Below, in pieces: positions 1 to 5,546 of a stretch of 5,546 nucleotides of DNA. The stretch's first letter is position 1. Each line of letters begins with the position of its first letter. The position numbers and the translations under genes are program-made. Below the pieces are notes generated by a model. That model searched no databases and was not told the origin of the DNA. It worked only from the letters and a program-made list of their open reading frames with translations. Source of the stretch: Acidimicrobiia bacterium (GTDB taxonomy: Bacteria; Actinomycetota; Acidimicrobiia; IMCC26256; JAENVU01); NCBI GenBank assembly GCA_017882945.1, contig JADGON010000090.1, forward strand, positions 1 through 5,546, given 5' to 3'.

Positions 1-2
1 CG

Positions 3-143
3 GTCGTGGTGCTCGGCATCGAGGTCTGGTTCATCTTCTGGTGGCGCCGCGGCGGGCCGCGACGCGCGATCACCGAGCTCGCCGAGGACGGTGCAGTGAA
101 GCTCGTGGACGCGGCGCTCGACGAGGTGTTCGGCGCTGCGTGA
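3..143 (+). CDS. C-terminal end of a membrane protein (5' partial)
   Basis: This is an open frame from the window edge to the TGA at 141-143, giving 46 visible residues. It begins with a hydrophobic, tryptophan- and phenylalanine-rich stretch (VVVLGIEVWFIFWW, visible residues 1-14), which looks like the end of a transmembrane helix. A basic cluster, RRGGPRR, follows at once, and then a short amphipathic acidic tail ending in VFGAA. By the positive-inside rule the C-terminus is probably cytoplasmic. Third codon positions are mostly G or C, as expected for a real gene in this genome. The family cannot be named from this fragment. It converges on the next gene, with only two bases between the two stop codons. 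Confidence 0.6.
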   Translation, partial: VVVLGIEVWFIFWWRRGGPRRAITELAEDGAVKLVDAALDEVFGAA

Positions 144-148
144 GCTCA
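141..148. repeat. Palindromic octamer holding both convergent stop codons
   Basis: TGAGCTCA is a perfect 8-base palindrome. Its first three bases are the stop of the plus-strand membrane protein, and the complement of its last three is the stop of the minus-strand dehydrogenase gene. No stem-loop with a T-tract was found around it, so transcripts from the two sides probably overlap or end inside the opposing gene. The palindrome is visible directly; any function is unproven and chance is likely. Confidence 0.5.
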
Positions 149-1363
149 GGCCGGCGTGCGGTCTTCCATGCCCCACGGCGAGTCGTACTCAGTGAGCAGG
201 TCGAGGTAGGGCACCGCGTCGAACGCCTCGGGTCCGAGCACGCCGCTCCCGCTCCAGGTCCCGCGCGCCAGGAGCTCGAGCCCCATCACCGGGTTGATCG
301 CGGTCTGCCACACCACTGCCTGGTGGCCGTACTCGGCCATCGACCACTGGTTGTCGACGATGTGATGGAGGTACACCTCACGCCTCGTCCCGTCGACGCC
401 CGTGCCCGTGACCCAGGTGCCCGCACACGTCTTGCCGTGCATCCGGTCACCGAGCTCCGCGGGGTTCGGGAGCGCGGCGGCCACGACGTCTCTCGGTGAC
501 ACCTCGATGTCGCGCACGCGGATCTTGTCGGTGCGGTCGAGGCCGGTCTTGTGCAAGGCCTCGAGCACGGCGATGAACTCGTCACCGAGTCCGTACTTGA
601 ACGTCACGCGACGACACTCCACCCACCGCGGGATGAGCAGCACCTCTTCGTGCTCGACGTTCACGCACTCGACCGGTCCGATGCCGCCGGGGAATTCGAA
701 GACCTCCGGCTCGCTGAACGGCGCGGTCGTGAACCACTGGCGATCCCGCTCCCAGATCACCGGCGGGTTCAGGCACTCCTCGATCGTGGTCCAGATCGAG
801 AACGTCGGCGCGAAGTCGTAGCCCTCGATCACGAGGTTCGCACCGTCACGCACACCGACCTCGTCGACCGACGAGAAGAGGTGGTCGGCGGCGTACCGGG
901 CAAAGACGTCCGAGAGCCCGGGCTCCACCCCGAGCCCGACCAGGGCGAGCTGGCCCCGTGCGCTCCACTGCTCCGCGACGGCGAACTGCGCATCGCCGAG
1001 CTTGACCCCGGTCTGCTCGTAGGGCCGGTCGGGGTGGGGGGACGAGAGGTGCATCGCCATGTCCACGTAGGTGCAGCCGGCCGCAAACGCCCCGTCGAAG
1101 ATCGGCGGGTTCAGGCGGGGATCGCACGCGTTCACCACGACGTCGGCTCGGACCTCCCGAGCCAGCGATGTGACCGAAGCGGCGTCCGAGGCATCGACGC
1201 GCGCGGCGCCAAACCGGCCTCCCTCGGTGAGCTTGGCGACCGCCCGCTCAGCGCGGGCGAGGTCCACATCGGCGAGCACCATGTGCTCGAAGAAGCCTCG
1301 CCGCTCGGCGATCGATGCGATTGCGGCTCCCACGCCGCCGGCACCGACCACGAGGATGTGCAT
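146..1363 (-). CDS. Saccharopine reductase / carboxynorspermidine dehydrogenase-family oxidoreductase
   Basis: A complete 405-residue protein, close to the usual length of about 400 for the Lys9/carboxynorspermidine dehydrogenase family. The N-terminus is a Rossmann fold: the dinucleotide motif GAGGVG is at residues 7-12 and the acidic D32 ends the second strand in LADVD. The stretch VVNACDP (75-81), the YVDMA segment (99-103) and GVEPGLSD (145-152) fit the family's nucleotide-binding and substrate domains. The C-terminal part carries a family-like GVLGPEAF block near residues 374-381. Such enzymes reduce an imine formed between an amine or amino acid and an aldehyde, using NAD(P)H in the cytoplasm. 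No lysine or polyamine pathway gene lies beside it, so the substrate is unknown. The usual TGVP-like segment reads TAINP (354-358). The ATG start directly precedes the Rossmann strand and has no clear ribosome binding site; a TAGCGT box six bases upstream suggests a leaderless message. Confidence 0.88.
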   Translation of the reverse strand: MHILVVGAGGVGAAIASIAERRGFFEHMVLADVDLARAERAVAKLTEGGRFGAARVDASDAASVTSLAREVRADVVVNACDPRLNPPIFDGAFAAGCTYVDMAMHLSSPHPDRPYEQTGVKLGDAQFAVAEQWSARGQLALVGLGVEPGLSDVFARYAADHLFSSVDEVGVRDGANLVIEGYDFAPTFSIWTTIEECLNPPVIWERDRQWFTTAPFSEPEVFEFPGGIGPVECVNVEHEEVLLIPRWVECRRVTFKYGLGDEFIAVLEALHKTGLDRTDKIRVRDIEVSPRDVVAAALPNPAELGDRMHGKTCAGTWVTGTGVDGTRREVYLHHIVDNQWSMAEYGHQAVVWQTAINPVMGLELLARGTWSGSGVLGPEAFDAVPYLDLLTEYDSPWGMEDRTPA

Positions 1364-1369
1364 GGCCGG

Positions 1370-1375
1370 ACGCTA
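1370..1375 (-). promoter_or_regulatory. Putative -10 box (TAGCGT) of a leaderless dehydrogenase transcript
   Basis: On the minus strand TAGCGT matches the actinobacterial -10 pattern TANNNT. It lies exactly six bases before the ATG at 1363-1361, which would put transcription start on or next to the A of the start codon. No good -35 hexamer was seen at 16-18 bases spacing. The gene has no Shine-Dalgarno sequence, which agrees with leaderless translation. This is inference from pattern and spacing only. Confidence 0.4.
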
Positions 1376-1408
1376 CCCGCGGCAACATCCGAAGAGGTCC
1401 TCGAACCC

Positions 1409-1422
1409 GGCACTAAGGTGCC
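1409..1422. repeat. 14-base inverted repeat in the divergent promoter region
   Basis: GGCAC-TAAG-GTGCC is a perfect 5-base inverted repeat around a 4-base centre, lying 3 bases before the GTG start at 1426. It contains the possible -10 box (1414-1419) and the AAGGTG that could act as a ribosome binding site (1415-1420). It could be an operator or a small RNA hairpin controlling the downstream gene. A repeat this short can arise by chance in GC-rich DNA. Confidence 0.3.
1414..1419 (+). promoter_or_regulatory. Putative -10 box (TAAGGT) or ribosome binding site before the E2-like gene
   Basis: TAAGGT fits TANNNT and ends six bases before the GTG at 1426, the same geometry as the divergent gene's box. 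The overlapping AAGGTG at 1415-1420 resembles a Shine-Dalgarno sequence with five bases of spacing. The two readings exclude each other for one transcript: either the message is leaderless, or it starts upstream and uses the ribosome binding site. No convincing -35 element is visible. Confidence 0.35.
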
Positions 1423-1425
1423 AAC

Positions 1426-2331
1426 GTGGTTTGGTGGCGCCGCCCTGATGCTGATCTGGTGCGCGACGTACCCGATCTCCGGCGGATCATGCCGTACGTC
1501 ATGCGGACTCGGAACGAGTCCACCGTGTACTTCGAGCAGCGGATCGACGTCGGGAACGCGGAGCGCTTCGTGCGGGCGTTCAACGAGGTGCATCCCGAGT
1601 CGCGCACCTCGTTGCTCCACGTGCTGCTCTGGTCGTGTCGCCAGGGGCTGGTGGAGTTCCCGAACGTCAACCGGTTCATCGCGGGTGGCCGCCTCTACCA
1701 GCGCAAGGGCATCTGGATCTCGTACTCGGCGAAGCAGCGCATGAAGAAGGGCGCGCCGCTCATCGTGCTCAAGCGCGAGTTCGACCCCGACGAGTCGTTC
1801 GCGGGCATGGTCTCGGCGATGGGGGAGCAGCTGCACGCGGCCAAGTTCAGCGGCGGGAAGAACACGGTCGACGGAGAGCTCAAGCTCGTCCTCATGTTGC
1901 CCGGGTTCCTCCGGCGTCTCGTGTTCGCGGCGTACCCGATCCTCGAGGCCTACGGCATGTTCCCGCGCTCGTTCATCGACAACGACCCGTTGTACGCGTC
2001 GATGTTCCTCACCGACCTGGGCAGCCTCGGGCTCGATCCCGTGTTCCACCACCTCTACGAGTACGGCAATGTCGGAACCTTCGGCGTGCTCGGTCGCGCC
2101 CGCGCGGAGCAGATCCCGGACCCGGACTCGGGCCGGCTCGAGCGCAAGCGGATCGCAATGATCCGCTGGAGCTTCGATGAGCGCATCGAAGACGGGCTCT
2201 ACGCGGGGTATGGCATCAAGCAGGTCAAGAAGCTGTTCGAAGACCCGGTGAAAGGCGGCATCGCGGTCGGCGACCCGTTGGTGCTGGAGGCGCTCGGACG
2301 CGACGGCGCGGCCGGCGCCGAGCAGGCGTGA
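1426..2331 (+). CDS. Stand-alone 2-oxoacid dehydrogenase E2 catalytic-domain-like protein (CAT-like fold)
   Basis: A 301-residue protein resembling the catalytic (chloramphenicol acetyltransferase-like) domain of dihydrolipoamide acyltransferases, with no lipoyl domain, no E1/E3-binding domain and no flexible linker. Recognisable blocks are RRIMPYVMRTRNES (19-32), YFEQRIDV (35-42), TDLGSLGLD (196-204) followed by HHLYEYG (208-214), and a final FDERIEDG (250-257). That last block aligns with the canonical FDHRVVDG acyltransferase motif, but the catalytic histidine is E252, while D256 and G257 remain. Classic acyl transfer to CoA or lipoamide is therefore doubtful; as far as I recall, DER-type motifs are typical of this stand-alone subfamily, whose role is unknown to me. 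A hydrophobic stretch at about 145-170 could contact membrane or form a subunit interface. The GTG start is preferred because it keeps the N-terminal WWRRPDADLVRD segment. The stop overlaps the next start by 4 bases, suggesting coupled translation. Confidence 0.82.
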   Translation: MVWWRRPDADLVRDVPDLRRIMPYVMRTRNESTVYFEQRIDVGNAERFVRAFNEVHPESRTSLLHVLLWSCRQGLVEFPNVNRFIAGGRLYQRKGIWISYSAKQRMKKGAPLIVLKREFDPDESFAGMVSAMGEQLHAAKFSGGKNTVDGELKLVLMLPGFLRRLVFAAYPILEAYGMFPRSFIDNDPLYASMFLTDLGSLGLDPVFHHLYEYGNVGTFGVLGRARAEQIPDPDSGRLERKRIAMIRWSFDERIEDGLYAGYGIKQVKKLFEDPVKGGIAVGDPLVLEALGRDGAAGAEQA

Positions 2332-3878
2332 CTCCCGGGGTCGCCGCGCGCTTTCCCCGTGCCGGACTCGCGACGCCGCACTACCTCGCGTCAGGCGCGG
2401 GTGCCGCAGAGCTCGCCCGCGGCGGGAACGCGATCGACGCGATCGTGGCCGCCAACCTCGCGCTCGGCGTGGTGGCGCCGTACCTCTGTGGCTACGGCGG
2501 CGACCTGTTCGCCATCGTGTGGGACGGCGAGCTCCACGGCTATCTCGGGTCCGGGCGCTCACCCGCGAACGCCACGATCGAGGTGGTGAGCGAGCTGCTC
2601 GGCGAGGACCCGTTGCTCGTCGGTCCGCACTCGGTGACGGTTCCCGGCGCGATCGCAGGATGGTTCGACCTGCTGGAGCGGTGGGGAACGCGATCGTTCG
2701 CCGACCTCGCGCGCGACGCGATCCGGTACGCCCGCGAGGGATTCGAGCTGACGCCGATGGGTGCGCTGTCGTGTCGCGGGTTCCGGGGCTTGTACCGCGG
2801 CCTCGACGACTGGCAGGCGATCTACGGGAAGCTCGAAGCGGGCGACGTCTTGCGCCAACCCGCGCTCGCGGGGTTGATCGAGCTGCTCGCCGAAGGGGGC
2901 CCGGCCGCGTACTACCAGGGGCCGGTCGCCAGCGCGATCGCCGCCGCGCTCCAGCGGGGCGGCGGCCTCATGGACGAGGCCGATCTGGCGGTGCACGTGG
3001 GCGAGTGGGCGGCTCCGATGCGGGCCCGCTACCGGGACGTCGAGATCGCCGAGCTCCCGCCCCCCACGCAGGGGGTCGCGGTGCTCGAGATCATGCGCAT
3101 CCTCGACGGCTTCGACCTCCCGGCAATGGCCCCGGCGGACCGCGCCCATCTCGTCGTCGAGGCGGTCAAGATCGGTCTGCGAGATCGTGACGACCACATC
3201 ACCGACCCGGCGCACGCGCGGATCCCGCCGGAGGCGCTCCTGGCTGACGAGTGGATCGATTCCCGACGGGCGTCCATCGACCCGGCTCGGGCGCAGGTCC
3301 CGGCGCCGGGTCATCCGCAACGCGGCGGGACCGCGTATCTCTGCGCCGCGGACGGTGACGGCCTGCTCGTGAGCCTCATCCAGTCGAACTTCCTCGGCTT
3401 CGGCTCCGGGGTGCACGTGCCGGAGTGGGGGATCAACCTGAACAACCGCGGCTCGTCCTTCGCGCTCGACGAATCACGGGTGAACGCGCTCGCCCCGTCG
3501 AAGCGTCCGATGCACACGCTGATCCCCGCGATGATGTTGCGCGACGGGAAGCCGAGTCTCGTGTTCGGCTCGATGGGAGGCGACGCGCAGGCGCAGGTGC
3601 ACGCACAGCTGCTCACGCAGATCGTGGATGACGGAGCCGACCCGCAGGCCGCGATCGACACGCCGCGCTGGCGTGTGGAGCCGCTGGACTGGAAGCTCCG
3701 GGTCGAGCAACGGGCGGACCCCGATGTGGTGGCCGATCTCGCGGCACGAGGCCACGAGATCATCGAGACGGCGGCCTATGACGGCGGCATGGGCCATGCC
3801 CACGCGATCGCCGTCCATCCGCACGGCTATGCGGTCGCGACGGATCCCCGGGCGGAGGGCGCCGCCGTCGGCCGTTAG
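2328..3878 (+). CDS. Gamma-glutamyltransferase-family Ntn hydrolase, cytoplasmic YwrD-like type
   Basis: A 516-residue protein covering the whole family fold. In the large subunit, LARGGNAIDAIVAANLAL (29-46), GYGGDLF (55-61) and GSGRSP (74-79, with R77 the likely carboxylate ligand) are typical. The proenzyme should cleave itself before T335 in RGGTAYLC, making T335 the N-terminal nucleophile of the small subunit; GSMGGD (414-419) is the expected oxyanion-loop block. No signal peptide is present, unlike periplasmic GGT. The region between T335 and KRPMHT is short, so the lid loop of E. coli GGT appears absent. The E. coli pocket residues D433 and S462-S463 appear replaced by S376/S377 and H396-T397. 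The enzyme may hydrolyse or transfer a gamma-glutamyl or other acyl-amide group, but glutathione as substrate is uncertain. The GTG start shares GTGA with the upstream TGA. A class IV cephalosporin acylase-like activity is an alternative. Confidence 0.9.
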   Translation: MTPGVAARFPRAGLATPHYLASGAGAAELARGGNAIDAIVAANLALGVVAPYLCGYGGDLFAIVWDGELHGYLGSGRSPANATIEVVSELLGEDPLLVGPHSVTVPGAIAGWFDLLERWGTRSFADLARDAIRYAREGFELTPMGALSCRGFRGLYRGLDDWQAIYGKLEAGDVLRQPALAGLIELLAEGGPAAYYQGPVASAIAAALQRGGGLMDEADLAVHVGEWAAPMRARYRDVEIAELPPPTQGVAVLEIMRILDGFDLPAMAPADRAHLVVEAVKIGLRDRDDHITDPAHARIPPEALLADEWIDSRRASIDPARAQVPAPGHPQRGGTAYLCAADGDGLLVSLIQSNFLGFGSGVHVPEWGINLNNRGSSFALDESRVNALAPSKRPMHTLIPAMMLRDGKPSLVFGSMGGDAQAQVHAQLLTQIVDDGADPQAAIDTPRWRVEPLDWKLRVEQRADPDVVADLAARGHEIIETAAYDGGMGHAHAIAVHPHGYAVATDPRAEGAAVGR

Positions 3879-3890
3879 GGCTGCGGCCGG

Positions 3891-3896
3891 TAGCAT
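3891..3896 (+). promoter_or_regulatory. Putative -10 box (TAGCAT) of a leaderless ATPase-VWA transcript
   Basis: TAGCAT matches TANNNT and is separated from the ATG at 3904 by seven bases, the spacing expected for a leaderless actinobacterial transcript. The ATG has no Shine-Dalgarno sequence. CCGG flanks the box on both sides (3887-3890 and 3897-3900). The -35 region is not recognisable. If real, this box separates the ATPase-VWA pair from the preceding GGT gene, although read-through across the 25-base gap remains possible because no terminator is visible. Confidence 0.42.
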
Positions 3897-3903
3897 CCGG
3901 TCA

Positions 3904-4791
3904 ATGGTCAGCTCCGTCGAAGAGGTCCGCGTCGCGCTCGAGCAGCACGGGTATCTCGCCGACGAGGGGCTCGCGACCTCCATCTTCCTGGCCCTCAGCC
4001 TCCAGCGTCCGCTCCTGCTCGAGGGTGAGGCCGGCGTGGGCAAGACCGAGGTCGCCAAGGTGCTCGCGCGCTGGACGGGCGGCGAGCTCGTCCGGCTCCA
4101 GTGCTACGAGGGGATCGACGCCTCGCAGGCGGTCTACGAGTGGGACTACTCGCGCCAGCTGCTGCACCTGCGGGCGGTGGAGGCCGGCGGCGGGGAGGTG
4201 GTGGAGGACGAGCTGTATTCCGAACGCTTCCTGGTGCGCCGTCCGTTGCTGCGGGCGATCGACCATCACGGTCCCACCCCGCCGGTGCTGCTCGTGGACG
4301 AGGTCGACCGGGCCGACGACGAGTTCGAGGCATTCCTGCTCGAGATCCTCTCCGACTACAGCGTGACCGTTCCCGAGCTCGGCGAGCTGCGGGCCGAGGT
4401 GCCGCCGGTCGTGATCGTCACCTCGAACCGCACCCGAGACGTGCACGACGCGCTGAAGCGCCGTTGCCTCTACCACTGGATCGGTCACCCGGACTTCGAG
4501 CGGGAGCTCGCGATCGTGCGGCTGAAGGCGCCCGAGGTGAGTGGGACGCTCGCCCGCCAGGTCGCGGCGGCGGTCGAGGTGCTCCGGAGCCTCGAGCTGT
4601 ACAAGCCGCCCGGGGTGGCGGAGACGATCGATTGGGCCGTCGCGCTCGCCCGTCTCGGCCGGGCGCACCTCGACGAGGCTGCGGTCGTCGCGACGCTCGG
4701 CACCATCCTGAAGTACCGCGAAGATCAGGAGCGGGTCCGGGCGCACGGCATCGACGAGATCCTCCAGACCGCCGCGGCCCGCAGTGCCTGA
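3904..4791 (+). CDS. MoxR-family AAA+ ATPase, CoxD-like
   Basis: A 295-residue ATPase of normal MoxR length. Walker A is GEAGVGKT (41-48), Walker B is LLVDEVD (129-135, with D132 and E133), sensor 1 is N175 in VTSNRT, and the likely arginine finger is R186 or R187 in ALKRRCLYHW. The segment LQCYEGIDASQAVYEWDY after Walker A is characteristic of the CoxD branch. Proteins of this branch are chaperone-like ATPases that work with a VWA partner to mature metalloenzymes; CoxD is needed to build the Cu-S-Mo centre of aerobic CO dehydrogenase. The VWA partner follows directly here, overlapping by 8 bases, but no CO dehydrogenase subunit gene is in view, so the client is unknown. The ATG at 3904 is chosen because the domain begins just after it; an in-frame extension upstream would run through the end of the GGT gene. 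Confidence 0.93.
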   Translation: MVSSVEEVRVALEQHGYLADEGLATSIFLALSLQRPLLLEGEAGVGKTEVAKVLARWTGGELVRLQCYEGIDASQAVYEWDYSRQLLHLRAVEAGGGEVVEDELYSERFLVRRPLLRAIDHHGPTPPVLLVDEVDRADDEFEAFLLEILSDYSVTVPELGELRAEVPPVVIVTSNRTRDVHDALKRRCLYHWIGHPDFERELAIVRLKAPEVSGTLARQVAAAVEVLRSLELYKPPGVAETIDWAVALARLGRAHLDEAAVVATLGTILKYREDQERVRAHGIDEILQTAAARSA

Positions 4792-5546
4792 ACCGGGAAC
4801 GGACGGGCTCGAGGTGGATCGGGTCGCGGTGACGCTGGTTCGGGTGCTGCGGGGCCGCGGGCTCGGCATCGCGTCGGGCTCGACCCTGATGTTCGCTCGT
4901 GCGCTCGAAGCGGTGGGGGTCGGTGAGCACGATGGCGTGTACTGGGCGGGTCGCGCCACGTTGGTGCACCGGCCCGAGGACATCGAGGAGTACGACCGGT
5001 GCTTCGAGACGCTCTTCGGCTTTGGTGGTCCCCGTGCGCTCGGCCCCGTCGAGACGCGAACCGAGGAGGCCGTCGTCGCGTTCGACCTGCCCGGAGGCGA
5101 GCCGCCGGCAGAGGAGTCCGAGCCGCTGGCTCCCGACGTGCCCGTGCTGCAGGTCCGGTACAGCCCGGCCGAGGTGCTGCGGCACCGCGACTTCGCGACG
5201 TACAGCCCGGCCGAGCACGCCGAGGCGCGCCGACTCATGGCCGACCTGCGCTTCGTCGGTGGGCTGCGACGCTCGCGCCGGAAGCACCGGTCGCGTCACG
5301 CGCGCGGTCGACCGGATCTCGGGCGTACCGTGCGGCACTCGATGCGCACGGGCGGCGAGCCGATCCATCGAGTGTTCACGGAGGCGACCGAACGCCCGCG
5401 CCGGCTGGTGTTCCTGTGCGACGTGAGCGGGTCGATGGAGCCGTACGCGCGGGCCCTCGTTCGCTTCCTCCACACCGTCGTGATCGCGCGCGGTCGGGTG
5501 GAGGTCTTCGCACTCGGCACCCGATTGACCCGCATCACCCGGGAGC
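4784..5546 (+). CDS. VWA-domain protein, CoxE-like (3' partial)
   Basis: The frame opens at a GTG lying 8 bases inside the end of the ATPase gene and stays open to the window edge, giving 254 residues. The N-terminal part, VDRVAVTLVRVLRGRGLGIA, fits the helical lead-in of CoxE-type proteins. The middle has RYSPAEVLRHRDFATYSPAE, then a very basic stretch (RRSRRKHRSRHARGR) and RTVRHSMRTGGEP. The VWA domain begins with RLVFLCDVSGSMEPYARALV; its metal-ion-dependent adhesion site is DVSGS (D213, S215, S217), and FALGTRLTRITRE follows. Family members are around 400 residues, so roughly the last third, including the remaining metal-site residues, lies outside the window. CoxE-type proteins act with the CoxD ATPase in metallocentre assembly. 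An alternative start is the GTG at 4814, but the overlapping start is typical of such coupled pairs. Confidence 0.9.
   Translation, partial: MPEPGTDGLEVDRVAVTLVRVLRGRGLGIASGSTLMFARALEAVGVGEHDGVYWAGRATLVHRPEDIEEYDRCFETLFGFGGPRALGPVETRTEEAVVAFDLPGGEPPAEESEPLAPDVPVLQVRYSPAEVLRHRDFATYSPAEHAEARRLMADLRFVGGLRRSRRKHRSRHARGRPDLGRTVRHSMRTGGEPIHRVFTEATERPRRLVFLCDVSGSMEPYARALVRFLHTVVIARGRVEVFALGTRLTRITRE
5159..5215 (+). repeat. In-frame 15-base direct repeat encoding YSPAE twice
   Basis: TACAGCCCGGCCGAG occurs exactly at 5159-5173 and 5201-5215, 42 bases (14 codons) apart, in the VWA protein gene. It encodes YSPAE at residues 126-130 and 140-144. The protein-level similarity of the two halves is, as I recall it, common in CoxE-type proteins; the identical codon choice is the only unusual part. 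Confidence 0.6.

Noticed and set aside
551..1744. Long plus-strand open frame (397 codons) opposite the dehydrogenase gene
   Set aside because: Its translation is rich in Arg, Asp, Glu and His without any domain, it runs across the divergent promoter into the next gene, and the opposite strand encodes a clear full-length enzyme. It is a GC-rich shadow frame.
1132..2562. Minus-strand open frame of 476 codons across the E2-like gene
   Set aside because: Low-complexity Arg/Glu/His/Val translation with no motif, overlapping three well-supported genes; a shadow of high third-position GC.
3869..3889. Possible terminator hairpin CGGCC...GGCCG after the GGT gene
   Set aside because: Only five pairs with an 11-base loop and no following T-tract; the pairing uses the common GGCC palindrome and overlaps the end of the GGT gene.
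3628..3903. Upstream extension of the ATPase reading frame to a start at 3628
   Set aside because: The extra 92 residues lie in a shadow frame of the GGT gene and are rich in Arg, Ser and Pro with no conserved content; the ATPase domain fits the ATG at 3904.
3901..5238. Minus-strand open frame of 445 codons opposite the ATPase and VWA genes
   Set aside because: No recognisable domain, compositionally biased, and opposite two genes with intact Walker and metal-site motifs.
4418..5473. Minus-strand open frame of 351 codons opposite the ATPase and VWA genes
   Set aside because: Same reasons: no motif, biased composition, antisense to conserved coding sequence.

Overview
The window is GC-rich (visibly about two thirds G+C), tightly packed, and its reading frames strongly prefer G or C at the third codon position. 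It uses GTG as well as ATG starts, overlaps stop and start codons, and shows TANNNT boxes sitting 6-7 bases before start codons. This suggests a high-GC actinobacterium. An Acidimicrobiia-like or related uncultured lineage is my guess from general feel and is not proven by any marker gene here.

Layout: (1) bases 3-143 (+) hold the last 46 codons of a membrane protein whose start lies outside the window. (2) 146-1363 (-) is a complete saccharopine reductase / carboxynorspermidine dehydrogenase-family oxidoreductase, convergent with the first gene with only 2 bases between the stop codons. (3) 1364-1425 is a 62-base divergent promoter region. (4) 1426-2331 (+) is a stand-alone protein with the fold of the 2-oxoacid dehydrogenase E2 catalytic domain. 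(5) 2328-3878 (+) overlaps it by 4 bases and is a cytoplasmic gamma-glutamyltransferase-family Ntn hydrolase of the lidless, YwrD-like type. (6) 3904-4791 (+) is a MoxR/CoxD-type AAA+ ATPase. (7) 4784-5546 (+, runs off the end) is its CoxE-type VWA partner, overlapping the ATPase gene by 8 bases.

How they fit together: genes 4 and 5 look translationally coupled. Genes 6 and 7 are a classic ATPase/VWA pair of the kind that matures metalloenzymes such as aerobic CO dehydrogenase, but no CO dehydrogenase structural gene is visible here. A possible leaderless promoter sits in the 25-base gap before gene 6, so 6-7 may be a separate transcription unit from 4-5. There are no RNA genes, CRISPR arrays, insertion sequences or convincing terminators. 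The most interesting points are the changed active-site residues in genes 4 and 5 and the repeated leaderless-promoter geometry. I do not see evidence strong enough to claim a new system.
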